A DNA stretch of 64,000 nucleotides from Desulfobulbaceae bacterium (GCA_009773475.1 WSXV01000003.1:155179-219178), one strand, 5' to 3'; counted from the stretch's first letter, positions 34,263 through 43,614 are shown. A program made the numbers and translations. Notes: generated by a model from the sequence alone, not told the origin.

Positions 34263-36377
34263 TCAAGATTTTGAGGCTTGGAGAACCACAGCCCCCATTG
34301 CCCTGACCCTGACGGTGGTCAATGGTTCCTTCACCGGGGCCTGGTCCAGGGCCAGAAAATCGAAGGGGGATTCCAGGCTGGTATCAATGATCTGACGCCA
34401 GTGCCGGGTGGTGGGAGATTGCGGGATCTGTGGCAGGGTGAAGATGGCGTCCTTGTTTCGATCGCCGTTGAGCATGACCATAAAATGGTCGCCCTGTCCG
34501 TTTTCCATGTGGCTGCCATTGAGGAGAAAGGCCAGGGTGTGACATTGCTCGGACCAGTCCTGTTCGCAGGGGGTGAGGGATTGCCAGATAATCTCGGAAG
34601 TGCTATCAGCACAGGGCGTCTCAGCGGCGGGGGTAAAAAAACTCGTCCGACAAAAGATGGGATGACCTTTACGCAGGTGAATGCATTGCTGGACAAAGCG
34701 GAGGAGGCCGTTGTTCTTCTCGGCAAGGTCCCAGTTCAGCCAGTTGAGGGCGTTGTCCTGACACCAGCTGTTGTTGTTCCCTTTTTTGCTGTGGCCAAAC
34801 TCGTCGCCGGAGTTGATCATGGGGACGCCCTGGGAGAGAAAGAGGAGGACGAACATGCTGCGCATCCTTCGAAGGCGCAGGGCCTCGATTTTCTTGTCCC
34901 GGGTGACCCCTTCTCTGCCGCTGTTCCAGCTGATGTTGTGGTTGTCGCCATCCCGGTTTTCTTCGCCGTTTTTGTGGTTGTGTTTTTCGTTGAAGCTGAC
35001 CAGATCGGCGAGGGTGAAGCCGTCATGGCTGGTGATAAAGTTAATCGAGTTGAAGGGATGGCGAAAACTTGACTGGTAGAGATCTGAGCTGCCCGCGATC
35101 CTCGTGGCCAGGGCTGCGACGCTGTCGTCGTGGCCAGCCATAAAGGCGCGCACATCATCGCGAAACTTGCCGTTCCATTCGGCCCAGCGGGCATCGGTGG
35201 AAAAGGTGCCGACCTGATACAGGCCGGCAGCATCCCAGGCCTCGGCGATAATCTTGGTGTCGCGCAGGACCGGGTCTTCGGCAATCAGCTCGATCATGGG
35301 CGGATTGGCGAGCAGGTTTCCTGAGGTGTCACGTCCCAGGATGGAGGCGAGATCAAACCGGAAACCGTCAACATGCATCTCGATAACCCAGAAGCGCAGG
35401 GCCTCGCGGATCAACTCCCGAACCACCGGGTGGTTGCAGTTCATGGTGTTGCCGCAGCCGGAAAAGTTCAGGTACTCCTTGGTCTTCTGGTCAAGCAGAT
35501 AGTAGATGCTGTTGTCAATGCCCCGAAAACTGCTGGTGCGTCCGTCATATCCGCCTTCGCCGGTGTGATTGAAGACCATGTCGAGGATGACCTCGATACC
35601 GGCCTGGTGCAGGGCCAGCACCATCGCCTTGAACTCGTTGATATGGTCGGCGGGCTTGGCGGCATAGCCCGATTTCAGGGCAAAAAAGGAGACCGGGTTG
35701 TAGCCCCAGAAGTTTTTCAGCACTTTGCCGGTTTCCGGGTCTTTGAAGACGTTGTCGTTTTCGTCGAACTCAGTGACCGGCATCAGTTCCACAGCGGTGA
35801 TTCCCATCGCCTTGAGGTAGGGGATCTTTTCCCGGAGGCCCTCGTAAGTGCCGGGGCAGGAAACCTTTGAGCTGTGGTGGCGGGTGAAGCCGCGGACGTG
35901 CAGTTCGTAGATGATGGTGTCGGCCAGCGGAATATTTAACGGCTGATCATTCTGCCAGTCGAAATCGTGTTTAATGATGCTGCACCGGGGCAACTGCTTG
36001 TCGTGGATTTCTTCGCCCCAGGCGCGGGGGCGGTGCATATGGCTGACGGGATCAAGAAGGAGGGTGTCTGGATCATAGGCAAGCCCGTTTTTGGTCGGGG
36101 ACATCGCCCCGTCGATGCGATATCCGTAGTGGAGGTCATTGCGATTGGTCTTGAGTAATATATGCCAGAGATCGCCGGTTCGGTTCACTTCCGAATGGAG
36201 ACAGATTTCTTCCTGATGCCGGGGCTCAGTGGAGGTTGCCGGCAGCTCAACGATGAGGGTGACGGAATCGGCATGCCGTGAAAAAATGGAGAAATTAATG
36301 CCTTCTCCGAGGATGGTGCATCCGATGGGCAGGGCAAAGCCGCGCCTGGTGGTGAACTGGTTTTTTCCCGTGGACAT
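34263..36377 (-). CDS. glgX: Glycogen debranching enzyme GlgX (isoamylase family, GH13)
   Basis: The 704-residue protein has an N-terminal CBM48-like domain (about residues 10-120) and then a GH13 barrel. The barrel carries VILDMVFNHTGEG, GFRFDLASILG (nucleophile Asp), KIIAEAWD (acid Glu) and INFITSHDGFTLADLVSF. This matches isoamylase/GlgX, which removes alpha-1,6 branches from glycogen limit dextrin. It stands alone without other glycogen genes nearby. No clear Shine-Dalgarno sequence is visible. Confidence 0.95.
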   Translation of the reverse strand: MSTGKNQFTTRRGFALPIGCTILGEGINFSIFSRHADSVTLIVELPATSTEPRHQEEICLHSEVNRTGDLWHILLKTNRNDLHYGYRIDGAMSPTKNGLAYDPDTLLLDPVSHMHRPRAWGEEIHDKQLPRCSIIKHDFDWQNDQPLNIPLADTIIYELHVRGFTRHHSSKVSCPGTYEGLREKIPYLKAMGITAVELMPVTEFDENDNVFKDPETGKVLKNFWGYNPVSFFALKSGYAAKPADHINEFKAMVLALHQAGIEVILDMVFNHTGEGGYDGRTSSFRGIDNSIYYLLDQKTKEYLNFSGCGNTMNCNHPVVRELIREALRFWVIEMHVDGFRFDLASILGRDTSGNLLANPPMIELIAEDPVLRDTKIIAEAWDAAGLYQVGTFSTDARWAEWNGKFRDDVRAFMAGHDDSVAALATRIAGSSDLYQSSFRHPFNSINFITSHDGFTLADLVSFNEKHNHKNGEENRDGDNHNISWNSGREGVTRDKKIEALRLRRMRSMFVLLFLSQGVPMINSGDEFGHSKKGNNNSWCQDNALNWLNWDLAEKNNGLLRFVQQCIHLRKGHPIFCRTSFFTPAAETPCADSTSEIIWQSLTPCEQDWSEQCHTLAFLLNGSHMENGQGDHFMVMLNGDRNKDAIFTLPQIPQSPTTRHWRQIIDTSLESPFDFLALDQAPVKEPLTTVRVRAMGAVVLQASKS

Positions 36378-36470
36378 TTTGAGAATGAGAACTATAAGTT
36401 ATAAAAACAGCAAGCTGTAACAGTAAGGCCGATGAAATTGAATAGTGTCGGCATAACGAGTACACAAACC

Positions 36471-36554
36471 GGAGCTAACCCCGATAAACGGGATAAGTGA
36501 CTTTAACAGATTATTCCTTGTTAAAAAAACAAGAAAACAATCTGTAAATCACTC
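36471..36554. repeat. Compound palindrome element, diverged copy
   Basis: The AGCTAACCCCGATAAACGGG hairpin with its continuation ATAAGTGACTTT is followed by an A+T-rich hairpin (ACAGATTATTCCTTG pairing with CAAGAAAACAATCTGT). Orientation is the same as at 30745. It lies upstream of both GlgX (minus) and the DUF1566 gene (plus). Confidence 0.78.
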
Positions 36555-36671
36555 AACCTGGCCGCAGATTACAGGATACGAAAGGAAAGCGAAAGACCGA
36601 AAATTTCGGTTGTCTGAGCTAATCATTCCTGAAAACTGAACTCTGCCGCCACAACCAGGGAGGAAGGAAAT

Positions 36672-37607
36672 ATGGGATTGTTCCAAAGGCTTTTAATCAG
36701 TGATTCGACTATCAGAGGGATTGACTGGGGGATGACCCCTGACTTGAGTTTCGGGACCTTTGAGTCCTGGGGCGGGCGGGAAAGAATCCGGAATAACCAG
36801 GAACGGATTTGTTATTTCTTCATCGATAACTGGGGAGAGGTACCCAAGCTCTGTCTGATGGAGCGGGGGGTGAAATATGCCAAGGTTTTAGCCGAGATCG
36901 CCGCTCCTCTCGAGATGGTGAAAGAGTGCGTGCGTGAGCAGGGAAGCTCTTCCCAGTTTGAAAGAAGTTATGCCATTAATGCTGCCCTCAAGCAATGGCT
37001 GCTCGAGAATGTGGTCGAGGTGGATGGCGATGAGTATGTCACCCCCGTTGCCCTTGCCATTGTCGTGGAGAATATGGGCCTGCTTCCAAGATCCGGCGTC
37101 AAGCCATTTACCGGCAGCCGTTGTGTCCTGCCGGCGGAGCAGGCGGTGATTAATGATGAAGAGCTTGAGCCCCTGCTCAAGCAATGGAATTTTTTTGATT
37201 CCGTCCTCAATCCGCAGGGGAAATTTGACAACGCCCTGGTGGATGATGGCGATGGCCTGACCATCACCGATGAGCGAACCGGCCTTATGTGGCAGGCTGG
37301 AGGGCTGGAAATTGCCTCCTATCGGACCATGCAGCGCCATATTGAAAAGCTCAACGAAGAGGGCTTTGCCGGATTTCACGATTGGCGGCTGCCGACCATG
37401 GAAGAAGGAATGTCGCTGATGGAGCCGGTGATGAACACCAAGGGAGTGTATCTGAATCCCTGTTTTTCCAAGGAACAGCCCTTTATCTTTGTCGCCGCCA
37501 AACGCAAACCGGGCGGCTACTGGTTCATCGACTACAAGCAGGGTCGCGCCTTCTGGTCCTCCGGCAGCATTCCCGGCGGCTTCGGCCGGTTGTGCAGGGC
37601 AGTATAG
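36672..37607 (+). CDS. DUF1566 domain protein
   Basis: The 311-residue protein has an N-terminal part of about 190 residues without recognised motifs. A C-terminal DUF1566 domain follows (ITDERTGLMWQAGG, GFHDWRLPTMEE, GYWFIDYKQGRAFW, RLCRAV), a small lectin-like fold related to Lcl proteins. No signal peptide is seen. AGGAAGGAAAT precedes the ATG. It stands alone, with a terminator at 37658, and borders the defence operon. Function is unknown; a sensor or ligand-binding role is possible. Confidence 0.8.
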   Translation: MGLFQRLLISDSTIRGIDWGMTPDLSFGTFESWGGRERIRNNQERICYFFIDNWGEVPKLCLMERGVKYAKVLAEIAAPLEMVKECVREQGSSSQFERSYAINAALKQWLLENVVEVDGDEYVTPVALAIVVENMGLLPRSGVKPFTGSRCVLPAEQAVINDEELEPLLKQWNFFDSVLNPQGKFDNALVDDGDGLTITDERTGLMWQAGGLEIASYRTMQRHIEKLNEEGFAGFHDWRLPTMEEGMSLMEPVMNTKGVYLNPCFSKEQPFIFVAAKRKPGGYWFIDYKQGRAFWSSGSIPGGFGRLCRAV

Positions 37608-37657
37608 CATGGCAGGGACTACAAGTATGCCGTAAAGGCTGCATTAGGGAGAACACC

Positions 37658-37691
37658 AAGGCAGGGTCATTCATTTGGCTCTGCCTTTTTT
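37658..37691 (+). terminator. Intrinsic terminator after the DUF1566 gene
   Basis: AAGGCAG pairs with CTGCCTT around a 16-base loop and is followed by a T run. It separates the DUF1566 gene from the convergent defence operon. Confidence 0.65.
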
Positions 37692-37816
37692 ATGTCTATG
37701 CAAGGATGAGTTCTACTGTTGTCGGTGTACCGTCAAAGGTGGCCCTTCGCAGAAACAACAAGGTGACCCGCTGATTTGTCTGCTTTGAGGGGGGAAGTAG
37801 ATAGGAGACATCTGGA

Positions 37817-38701
37817 CTATTTTCCAGCAATCTTGTTTAACCAGGTTGTCAGATCTCTATCAACCAAACCTTGATTGACGATATTAGAAGCTAACATTCC
37901 CATTTCATCTTCAATCGTGAATTTTTTATCGAAAAGGAGGCTCTCAATTCGGTGGCATACCCGCTTCCCATCAAGAAGCCGACTAAGCCTATCCCATCGT
38001 TCCAAAGCATCATGTTTATCCTCAGCAAATTGCAAAATTTTGGTTTCATGATCGCTTAATTGCTCCGAGGTACATCTTGTTTCCTTTTTTACGTTTTCAC
38101 GTAAATTGTGTCCAGTTAGTGTTTGACTGTGCCGCAGATCAGCCTGTTTCTTACTTGGAATCGGATTTGTTTCATGCAAAGACGAAAAAAGAGTAACTGC
38201 TATGAAATCTTTTTCATTTTCAATTAACAATTCAGCAATCTCTCGTGGGGATCTGGAGGGCGGGACATTACGGAATTTGTCTTTGTGCAATTGCTCCAAA
38301 GCATTTGGGTGCAATAAATAATTCTCGAGTTCCCATCTATGAAGGACAAAAATTGTTTCACCGTATGGGTTTGCAGCAGCAAAAACTGTATCATCGACTT
38401 CCCACCATAATAAATTTTGAAATTGGGAGTCGCAAAGGAGCACATCTCGATCAACAATTCCGTATGTAGTTAGCCCCTGCCCACAATTTTCCTTTACACG
38501 CTCGATTACTAGCTTGCATCCACCCTCACCTCTTTTCTCGTCTCCTGAAACCGAGACAAAATTAATGCGGTCTTTAAGATTGGAAAACCATTTAGTGCCA
38601 ATCAGATATCTATCGTCAGATGATTCTACATATACAGTAATGGCTCCCATCCCCTGATATCTCTCGGCGACAGCCTTCCCAAGATCTTTGAAACTTCCCA
38701 T
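37817..38701 (-). CDS. DUF4435 (TOPRIM-like) protein, AriB-like candidate effector
   Basis: The 294-residue protein carries the TOPRIM-like DUF4435 signatures: VYVESSDDRYL with Glu26, the acidic GIVDRD near residue 82 and LHRWELENYLL near residue 124. In PARIS (AriA-AriB) systems the DUF4435 subunit is a toxic nuclease held by its ATPase partner until a phage trigger frees it. Here the gene lies seven bases after an AAA ATPase and ends the six-gene operon with DndC-, DndD- and DndE-like parts. It could be the effector of the modification module or an independent PARIS-like pair. Function is inferred by family and neighbours only. Confidence 0.75.
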   Translation of the reverse strand: MGSFKDLGKAVAERYQGMGAITVYVESSDDRYLIGTKWFSNLKDRINFVSVSGDEKRGEGGCKLVIERVKENCGQGLTTYGIVDRDVLLCDSQFQNLLWWEVDDTVFAAANPYGETIFVLHRWELENYLLHPNALEQLHKDKFRNVPPSRSPREIAELLIENEKDFIAVTLFSSLHETNPIPSKKQADLRHSQTLTGHNLRENVKKETRCTSEQLSDHETKILQFAEDKHDALERWDRLSRLLDGKRVCHRIESLLFDKKFTIEDEMGMLASNIVNQGLVDRDLTTWLNKIAGK

Positions 38702-38708
38702 ATTTTCT

Positions 38709-39878
38709 CTACTTTAGATCGTTAATAAAATGCCCGCCCTTGATTAATCCTTCCTCGTTAATATCTAGGTTTTCAGAGTATGTTTCAAGGATTTCAGTAG
38801 AATGGGTGGTAAGAATAACAGTAAAATTTGAATCTTGTTGGGCAGCAAGCTCTTTGAGAGCATTAAGTAGTTTGAATTGCCAACGAATATGTAAATGAAC
38901 ATCAAACTCATCGATGAGCAGAATAGTGTTCTGGGTCATGTGAGCACCAATACGCAAGAAAAGCTGTACTAAATTCTTTTCGCCACTACTGAGTCGACTC
39001 AGACGGTGTGATGTTGCTGCACCATTGTTTACCTGGATGATCGCTTCCGGAGGATCACGCTGTATATCTTTAAGATATTTTTCCGTGCCAGAAAAGACCT
39101 TGTCGTTGATCAGCTGACAAGCCTGTTCAAAACGACCATCATCCATCCATTTCAACCAAACGAGGAGATTATCCAGGGAGTAATGCCAATCCACGCTATG
39201 GGCTGAAAACTTGTGCAGGCTTTGATATCCCCAGTGCCTTGGTTGCTCGATCACTCTTCTGGTGTTCTCTGCGTTCATCCTGGGAATATCACGATAAGCT
39301 GAAAAACTAAGGGTTGTGGGTGCGGGGAAAGCACTTTGGCCAAACGTTGTTGGAACTTGTCCTTTGTTGAACTGGATAAAACCTAAAAGATCGGCAACGA
39401 ATGGATCAGATTTATGAGTAGTAAGAGGCCGCAGAATTCCACTTGCTCGACGATGATAACCAACCCGATGCCAGCTTGTAGCTCTGTGCTTTTCGAGGTC
39501 AACTTTGGTCCATATTTTTAGTGAAAGATCCTCGCTAAGATTGCCACCTAATAGTGAAAGAACAATCTGGTGATCTTTTCCTTCCCAATAACAACGCAAT
39601 AATACATCTAATTGTGCCCTTCCTCTTTGGATATCCAGATCCTCATGCCCCAATCGCAAAGGTTCTGGGTCATCCATCATGCCCAATAAACAACTTATGA
39701 TGTCTAAAATTGTGGTCTTGCCAAACCCGTTAGCAGCGACAAGCATAAATAAATTACAAGGTCTTAAGTCCTTATCGGTAAAATCTATTTCGTACATTTT
39801 CTGTTGAAAAGGCCCTATCCGGTCCAGAGTTAAATAGAGTGGTCTGAACTCATAGATAAGAAATTCATTGATTGCCAT
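38709..39878 (-). CDS. AAA/ABC-type ATPase, AriA-like partner of the DUF4435 protein
   Basis: The 389-residue protein has Walker A AANGFGKTT near residue 55, an ABC-like signature RLSSGEKNLVQLF near residue 298 and Walker B ILLIDEFDVHLH near residue 322. A long insertion with no named domain lies between. This is the AAA_15/AAA_21 layout of ATPases that pair with OLD, DUF4435 or other nucleases. Two bases separate it from the FtsK-type gene upstream and seven from the DUF4435 gene, so all are one transcript. A general SMC-like role is the main alternative. Confidence 0.75.
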   Translation of the reverse strand: MAINEFLIYEFRPLYLTLDRIGPFQQKMYEIDFTDKDLRPCNLFMLVAANGFGKTTILDIISCLLGMMDDPEPLRLGHEDLDIQRGRAQLDVLLRCYWEGKDHQIVLSLLGGNLSEDLSLKIWTKVDLEKHRATSWHRVGYHRRASGILRPLTTHKSDPFVADLLGFIQFNKGQVPTTFGQSAFPAPTTLSFSAYRDIPRMNAENTRRVIEQPRHWGYQSLHKFSAHSVDWHYSLDNLLVWLKWMDDGRFEQACQLINDKVFSGTEKYLKDIQRDPPEAIIQVNNGAATSHRLSRLSSGEKNLVQLFLRIGAHMTQNTILLIDEFDVHLHIRWQFKLLNALKELAAQQDSNFTVILTTHSTEILETYSENLDINEEGLIKGGHFINDLK

Positions 39879-39880
39879 GA

Positions 39881-41395
39881 CTATCCCCTCTCTTTGGCAT
39901 AACGTATGCTTTTCTTAATATCATCCTGAGTAATGTAGGCACCATGGATGCGAACAGGACTGTTTGTCGCAACTTTCACCAACATATCTCCTGCTCCAAG
40001 TAATTTCTCCGCTCCAGTTTCATCCAAGATAATCTGTGACTCTGATCCTTTCTGAACACGAAGAGCAATACGTCCCGGAATATTGCTACGCAAGAGACCA
40101 CTGAATGTGACGGCATCGGGGCGCTGGGTGGCCAAAACCAGATGAATACCCACAGAGCGTGCTTTTTGTGCAAGCCTTACCAAAGGGGCTTCCAACTCGC
40201 GTGATTGGCTGAAAAGGTCAGCAAGTTCTTCTATGACTACAACTATCTTGGGTAAATTTAACCTTCCATTGCTAGCTGCCTCTGACAGATTACTTGCCCC
40301 TACTTTTTCCAACAATTCATTGCGGTGTTCCATTTCCGCAATGAGTTCTTGGAGCATCTGCATTGCTTCTGTGACCAAATGAGCGACACAGTCACCATAT
40401 TGTTGTGGGATTCCTTGATAACGAGAAAGCTCTACTAATTTAGGATCAATAAAAGCAATTTTAATATCTCCCGGAGAGCGTCCCTGAAGCAAGGAAAGTA
40501 TCAAAGCATGCAAAGTAATACTTTTTCCACTTCCGGTAGTACCTGCTATTAAGAGATGAGGTGCTTCTGCCAAATCAAAAGAAAAATCGCGACCAAGGAC
40601 ATCTTGCCCCAACCAAACGGGCAGTCCAGCCTGCTTTTTTATCTCCTCAGCCCAAGAGAACAGCCTAGAACCATCAATGCTCTGCCAGAATTGGCGTTTT
40701 CGAGGGATATCGAGACCTATAACTTTTGGTTCCTCCGTTGGTTGAATAAAGATTCCTTCATTGCCAAGCCCTAAAGAAAAAGCCAACTTATCAAGGCCCC
40801 GTCTGAGACTATCAAAGTGGCTAACCTGGGGAAGGAATATATTATACCGGTCAATCCGTGCTCCCTGTATTTTTTCTTTTATTTCTGCTTGTACTCCAAT
40901 TTCCAACAGCGCTTTTTGGAGTTGTTCAGTCCCCAGCTTGCTCTTGGATGACTCAGATGAATTCTCTTTTATTCCTGCGAAGAGTTCTTCTTGAAGAAAG
41001 GCGATGAAATCATGGCTGGTACTCCAGCTTGTTCTTATTTCTCTTAACCCTCGGCGAATATGCCTTTGCAACAGTTTTTCATACTGTTTTTGATCGGAGA
41101 AAAGGTCTATCTCATGGTAGACACTTAAGAGAGAAATAATGGCATCATCAAAATCAAGCAACCCTGCATCATCATTCGCTCGTCCCTTACCTGTTACTTG
41201 TTCTAAACTATAATTAGAGCCCTTACTTTTTGGGAAATCAAATTCTTCGTCAGGGTGAGATGCGATACGCAAAGACCTTGCAAGAGCGAGCCGTAAGACA
41301 AGATATTTTGGATGTTTGTTTGTGTCAAACCCAGAAGGGCTGAGAACTTGATTGATTATTACTTCATCTTCACTGTCAGTATAAACATCAGGCAT
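39881..41395 (-). CDS. DndE-like domain fused to FtsK/SpoIIIE DNA motor
   Basis: In this 504-residue protein residues about 15-120 resemble DndE: HPKYLVLRLALARSL, SNYSLEQVTGKG and a HIRRGLREI end. Residues about 270-480 form a complete FtsK/SpoIIIE motor with Walker A AGTTGSGKS (Lys291), Walker B VVVIEELADLF, ATQRPDAVTFSGLLRSNIPG and GAEKLLGAGDML. DndE binds nicked DNA in the phosphorothioation complex; FtsK motors pump or scan double-stranded DNA. The start overlaps the end of the DndD-like gene by eight bases. No membrane segment or gamma domain is present. The DndE assignment rests on pattern similarity by eye. Confidence 0.68.
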   Translation of the reverse strand: MPDVYTDSEDEVIINQVLSPSGFDTNKHPKYLVLRLALARSLRIASHPDEEFDFPKSKGSNYSLEQVTGKGRANDDAGLLDFDDAIISLLSVYHEIDLFSDQKQYEKLLQRHIRRGLREIRTSWSTSHDFIAFLQEELFAGIKENSSESSKSKLGTEQLQKALLEIGVQAEIKEKIQGARIDRYNIFLPQVSHFDSLRRGLDKLAFSLGLGNEGIFIQPTEEPKVIGLDIPRKRQFWQSIDGSRLFSWAEEIKKQAGLPVWLGQDVLGRDFSFDLAEAPHLLIAGTTGSGKSITLHALILSLLQGRSPGDIKIAFIDPKLVELSRYQGIPQQYGDCVAHLVTEAMQMLQELIAEMEHRNELLEKVGASNLSEAASNGRLNLPKIVVVIEELADLFSQSRELEAPLVRLAQKARSVGIHLVLATQRPDAVTFSGLLRSNIPGRIALRVQKGSESQIILDETGAEKLLGAGDMLVKVATNSPVRIHGAYITQDDIKKSIRYAKERG

Positions 41396-43406
41396 TGAAT
41401 GGCACCACCTTTGTTGCTTGACCGTCCGGATTATCTAGTGTGTATTCCCGACAGATGTAAGGTCTAAGCATAGCATGTTTCCGATCATCAAGTTCTGAGT
41501 CGGTAGGCAGTAAAATCATCTGCTTACCAACATTGGGATAATATTCACGCAGTAAGTTATCTTGATGCTGGCGGTCAATACGTCCCATGGGGGTGTCGAT
41601 GATTATGGGGATATCCTTACCAGATACATCTTTCAAAGCCCACAATAGAGCCGTTGCTGATAATTGTTTCATGCCTGCGGATATTGTACTCAATCCGATC
41701 TTCTCACCATTGTTATCCTTATAGGCAATAGCAAAATGATCATCTATTTCTATATGATTTATCAAGGTGTTAGAATCCAGTAATCTTTTTAGGTATCTGT
41801 TATAAGTATCTTCAAGTTCCTGTCGTTTTTGTACCTTTAGTCGTTTTTTTACTTCCTCGAGGATATTTATGAGACTCTTCGCAAAATCATATTGCAATCG
41901 ATGGTCTTGAGCTATCTCGAGAGCTTTTTCTATATCTTTAATCTTATTTATGCAGGTTGTGATCTCTCTATCATTAAGTTTACTTTCTCTTAGAGCCAGA
42001 TTGAGCTGCAGTTGTAAATTCATCAAACCATCTTTAGTTTCTTTCTCTTGATCTTGTAGGCGGCTATATTCCTCCTGCTGTCTTTGTGAGAGGGTACCAG
42101 TATCATGGAGCTGTTTTTCAATTTCAAAAATCGCATTATTAATAGACTTAGCTTCAGAAAGTTTCTCTTGTATTTGCAAAGCAGGTTTAAGTGAAGGGCG
42201 ATAAGAAGTAAGTACACGACTAAGAGTAATTGCTCGGTAGCCGTCGATATCAAGCAGGCTGTTGTGCTTATCTTCTACGGAAAAAACCTCCAGTTCTTTT
42301 TGAATTCGTTTCTGGTAAAATGCGACTTGACTCTGCTCAAGACGGGGAGAAGGAAATGGAGGAGAGGTAAATATCGCAGGCAGTCGTTGTTTTAACGACG
42401 CTAAAAACTCTGCGTGAGTTCCAATATTATTTTGGGTGATAGTCTCAGCTGCTTTCAAGCTCTTCTCAACAAGCTCTGGTAGGACGCGTAAAAAACTATC
42501 ACGATGCCAACCATCAGCAAGGTTTGATAAAATCTCTTTCTGGCGTTCAACTTTTTGTTTTTTCTTTTCCTCAAGCCTTACCTCACTTGTCTGGCTTGGA
42601 ATTGCCCAGAGAAGATGCAGATTCCTTTGGATTTTCTCAAGATCTTCTTGTGATTCTGCTATATTCACCTCTGTATCACTGATTTGTTGGTTTAGTTGTT
42701 CTTTCTTTGCATTTTTTCCATTCAGTTCAGCTTCTGCTTCTATCAGTTGACGTTCTTTTTCCTTATCCATGGAAGCCTTTTCCCATTCTCTTCTGAGAAT
42801 GCGTAGTTGCTCCTGGACATTTTCCAAAGGGCGAATATTGAGCAATCGCTCCATGGTTTGAATTATTTCATTGCTATTTGCTTCTGCCAGAGATTGCACT
42901 TCCTCCCCATCAAAAAAGAAATATGGAACGTAAGCTTTGGGTAAACACTGTTCTAAATAATTCTTTGCAGACTCTCCCTGTAAGTCGCCTTTATATACTG
43001 TTGATACAGTAAGTTGTTCTTTAAAGGTGTTACTGTTTATATTGACTATCCATGTCCGTTTCGCTACAACCGCACCGTCACCAGACTCCCAACTGATTTT
43101 AACGCCACATCTATTGATATTGGCGTTTTTTGCCTTAACATTGAGAATTCCTGCCCACTCATTGTCTATACCGCAGATATATTGTTTATCGCTAGGAGTT
43201 CTACGTCGTTGAACTGTACGACGTATTTCATCTGAGGGGCCAAGAAATAGCAATTTAACACTGTTTATAAAACTGGTTTTCCCTCCACCATTTCGCCCCC
43301 TAAGAACAACGATATTTTTTCCAACTTCTGGAGAGGTGGTCAGATCAAAAACATTTTCTCCATAATATGAGAAGAGATTGGTTATGGTGATAGATTTAAA
43401 TATCAT
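41388..43406 (-). CDS. dndD: DndD-like SMC/Rad50-type ATPase
   Basis: The 672-residue protein begins MIFKSITITNLFSYYGENVF with Walker A LRGRNGGGKTSF near residue 40 and the DndD hallmark YFFFDGEEVQSLAE near residue 160. A long coiled-coil middle (about residues 200-520) follows. The C-terminal STISAGMKQLSATALLWAL signature and IPIIIDTPMGRID Walker B/D-loop complete the head domain. DndD supplies ATPase activity to the DNA phosphorothioation complex and interacts with DNA. It overlaps the 72-aa gene by 11 bases and the DndE/FtsK gene by eight, so translation is coupled throughout. Confidence 0.85.
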   Translation of the reverse strand: MIFKSITITNLFSYYGENVFDLTTSPEVGKNIVVLRGRNGGGKTSFINSVKLLFLGPSDEIRRTVQRRRTPSDKQYICGIDNEWAGILNVKAKNANINRCGVKISWESGDGAVVAKRTWIVNINSNTFKEQLTVSTVYKGDLQGESAKNYLEQCLPKAYVPYFFFDGEEVQSLAEANSNEIIQTMERLLNIRPLENVQEQLRILRREWEKASMDKEKERQLIEAEAELNGKNAKKEQLNQQISDTEVNIAESQEDLEKIQRNLHLLWAIPSQTSEVRLEEKKKQKVERQKEILSNLADGWHRDSFLRVLPELVEKSLKAAETITQNNIGTHAEFLASLKQRLPAIFTSPPFPSPRLEQSQVAFYQKRIQKELEVFSVEDKHNSLLDIDGYRAITLSRVLTSYRPSLKPALQIQEKLSEAKSINNAIFEIEKQLHDTGTLSQRQQEEYSRLQDQEKETKDGLMNLQLQLNLALRESKLNDREITTCINKIKDIEKALEIAQDHRLQYDFAKSLINILEEVKKRLKVQKRQELEDTYNRYLKRLLDSNTLINHIEIDDHFAIAYKDNNGEKIGLSTISAGMKQLSATALLWALKDVSGKDIPIIIDTPMGRIDRQHQDNLLREYYPNVGKQMILLPTDSELDDRKHAMLRPYICREYTLDNPDGQATKVVPFNA

Positions 43407-43614
43407 CTTTATTTAACAAGCCCTGTTCTTTTAGGTTTTTGATCACTTTGATCAAATCATCTCGCAGTTCATTTTTCTTGCCGGGAATTTCCATGTTTGG
43501 ATATTTTTCAATAATACCGATTAGCTGCGGAATAAAAACTTCCGGAATCCCATAATTACTTGCAAGTTCAAGGAGAGTCTGACTTACAAAAGCAGTGATT
43601 GATTTGCTGCTCAT
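43396..43614 (-). CDS. Unrecognised 72-aa protein between dndC- and dndD-like genes
   Basis: A short, mostly helical and charged protein starting MSSKSITAFVSQTLLELAS and ending KEQGLLNKDDI. Its ATG overlaps the dndC-like stop by four bases and its stop overlaps the dndD-like start by 11 bases. That tight packing makes it a real gene. No motif, signal peptide or membrane segment is visible. Canonical dnd operons have no gene at this place. It could be a subunit, an adaptor or a regulator; I do not recognise its family. Confidence 0.78.
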   Translation of the reverse strand: MSSKSITAFVSQTLLELASNYGIPEVFIPQLIGIIEKYPNMEIPGKKNELRDDLIKVIKNLKEQGLLNKDDI

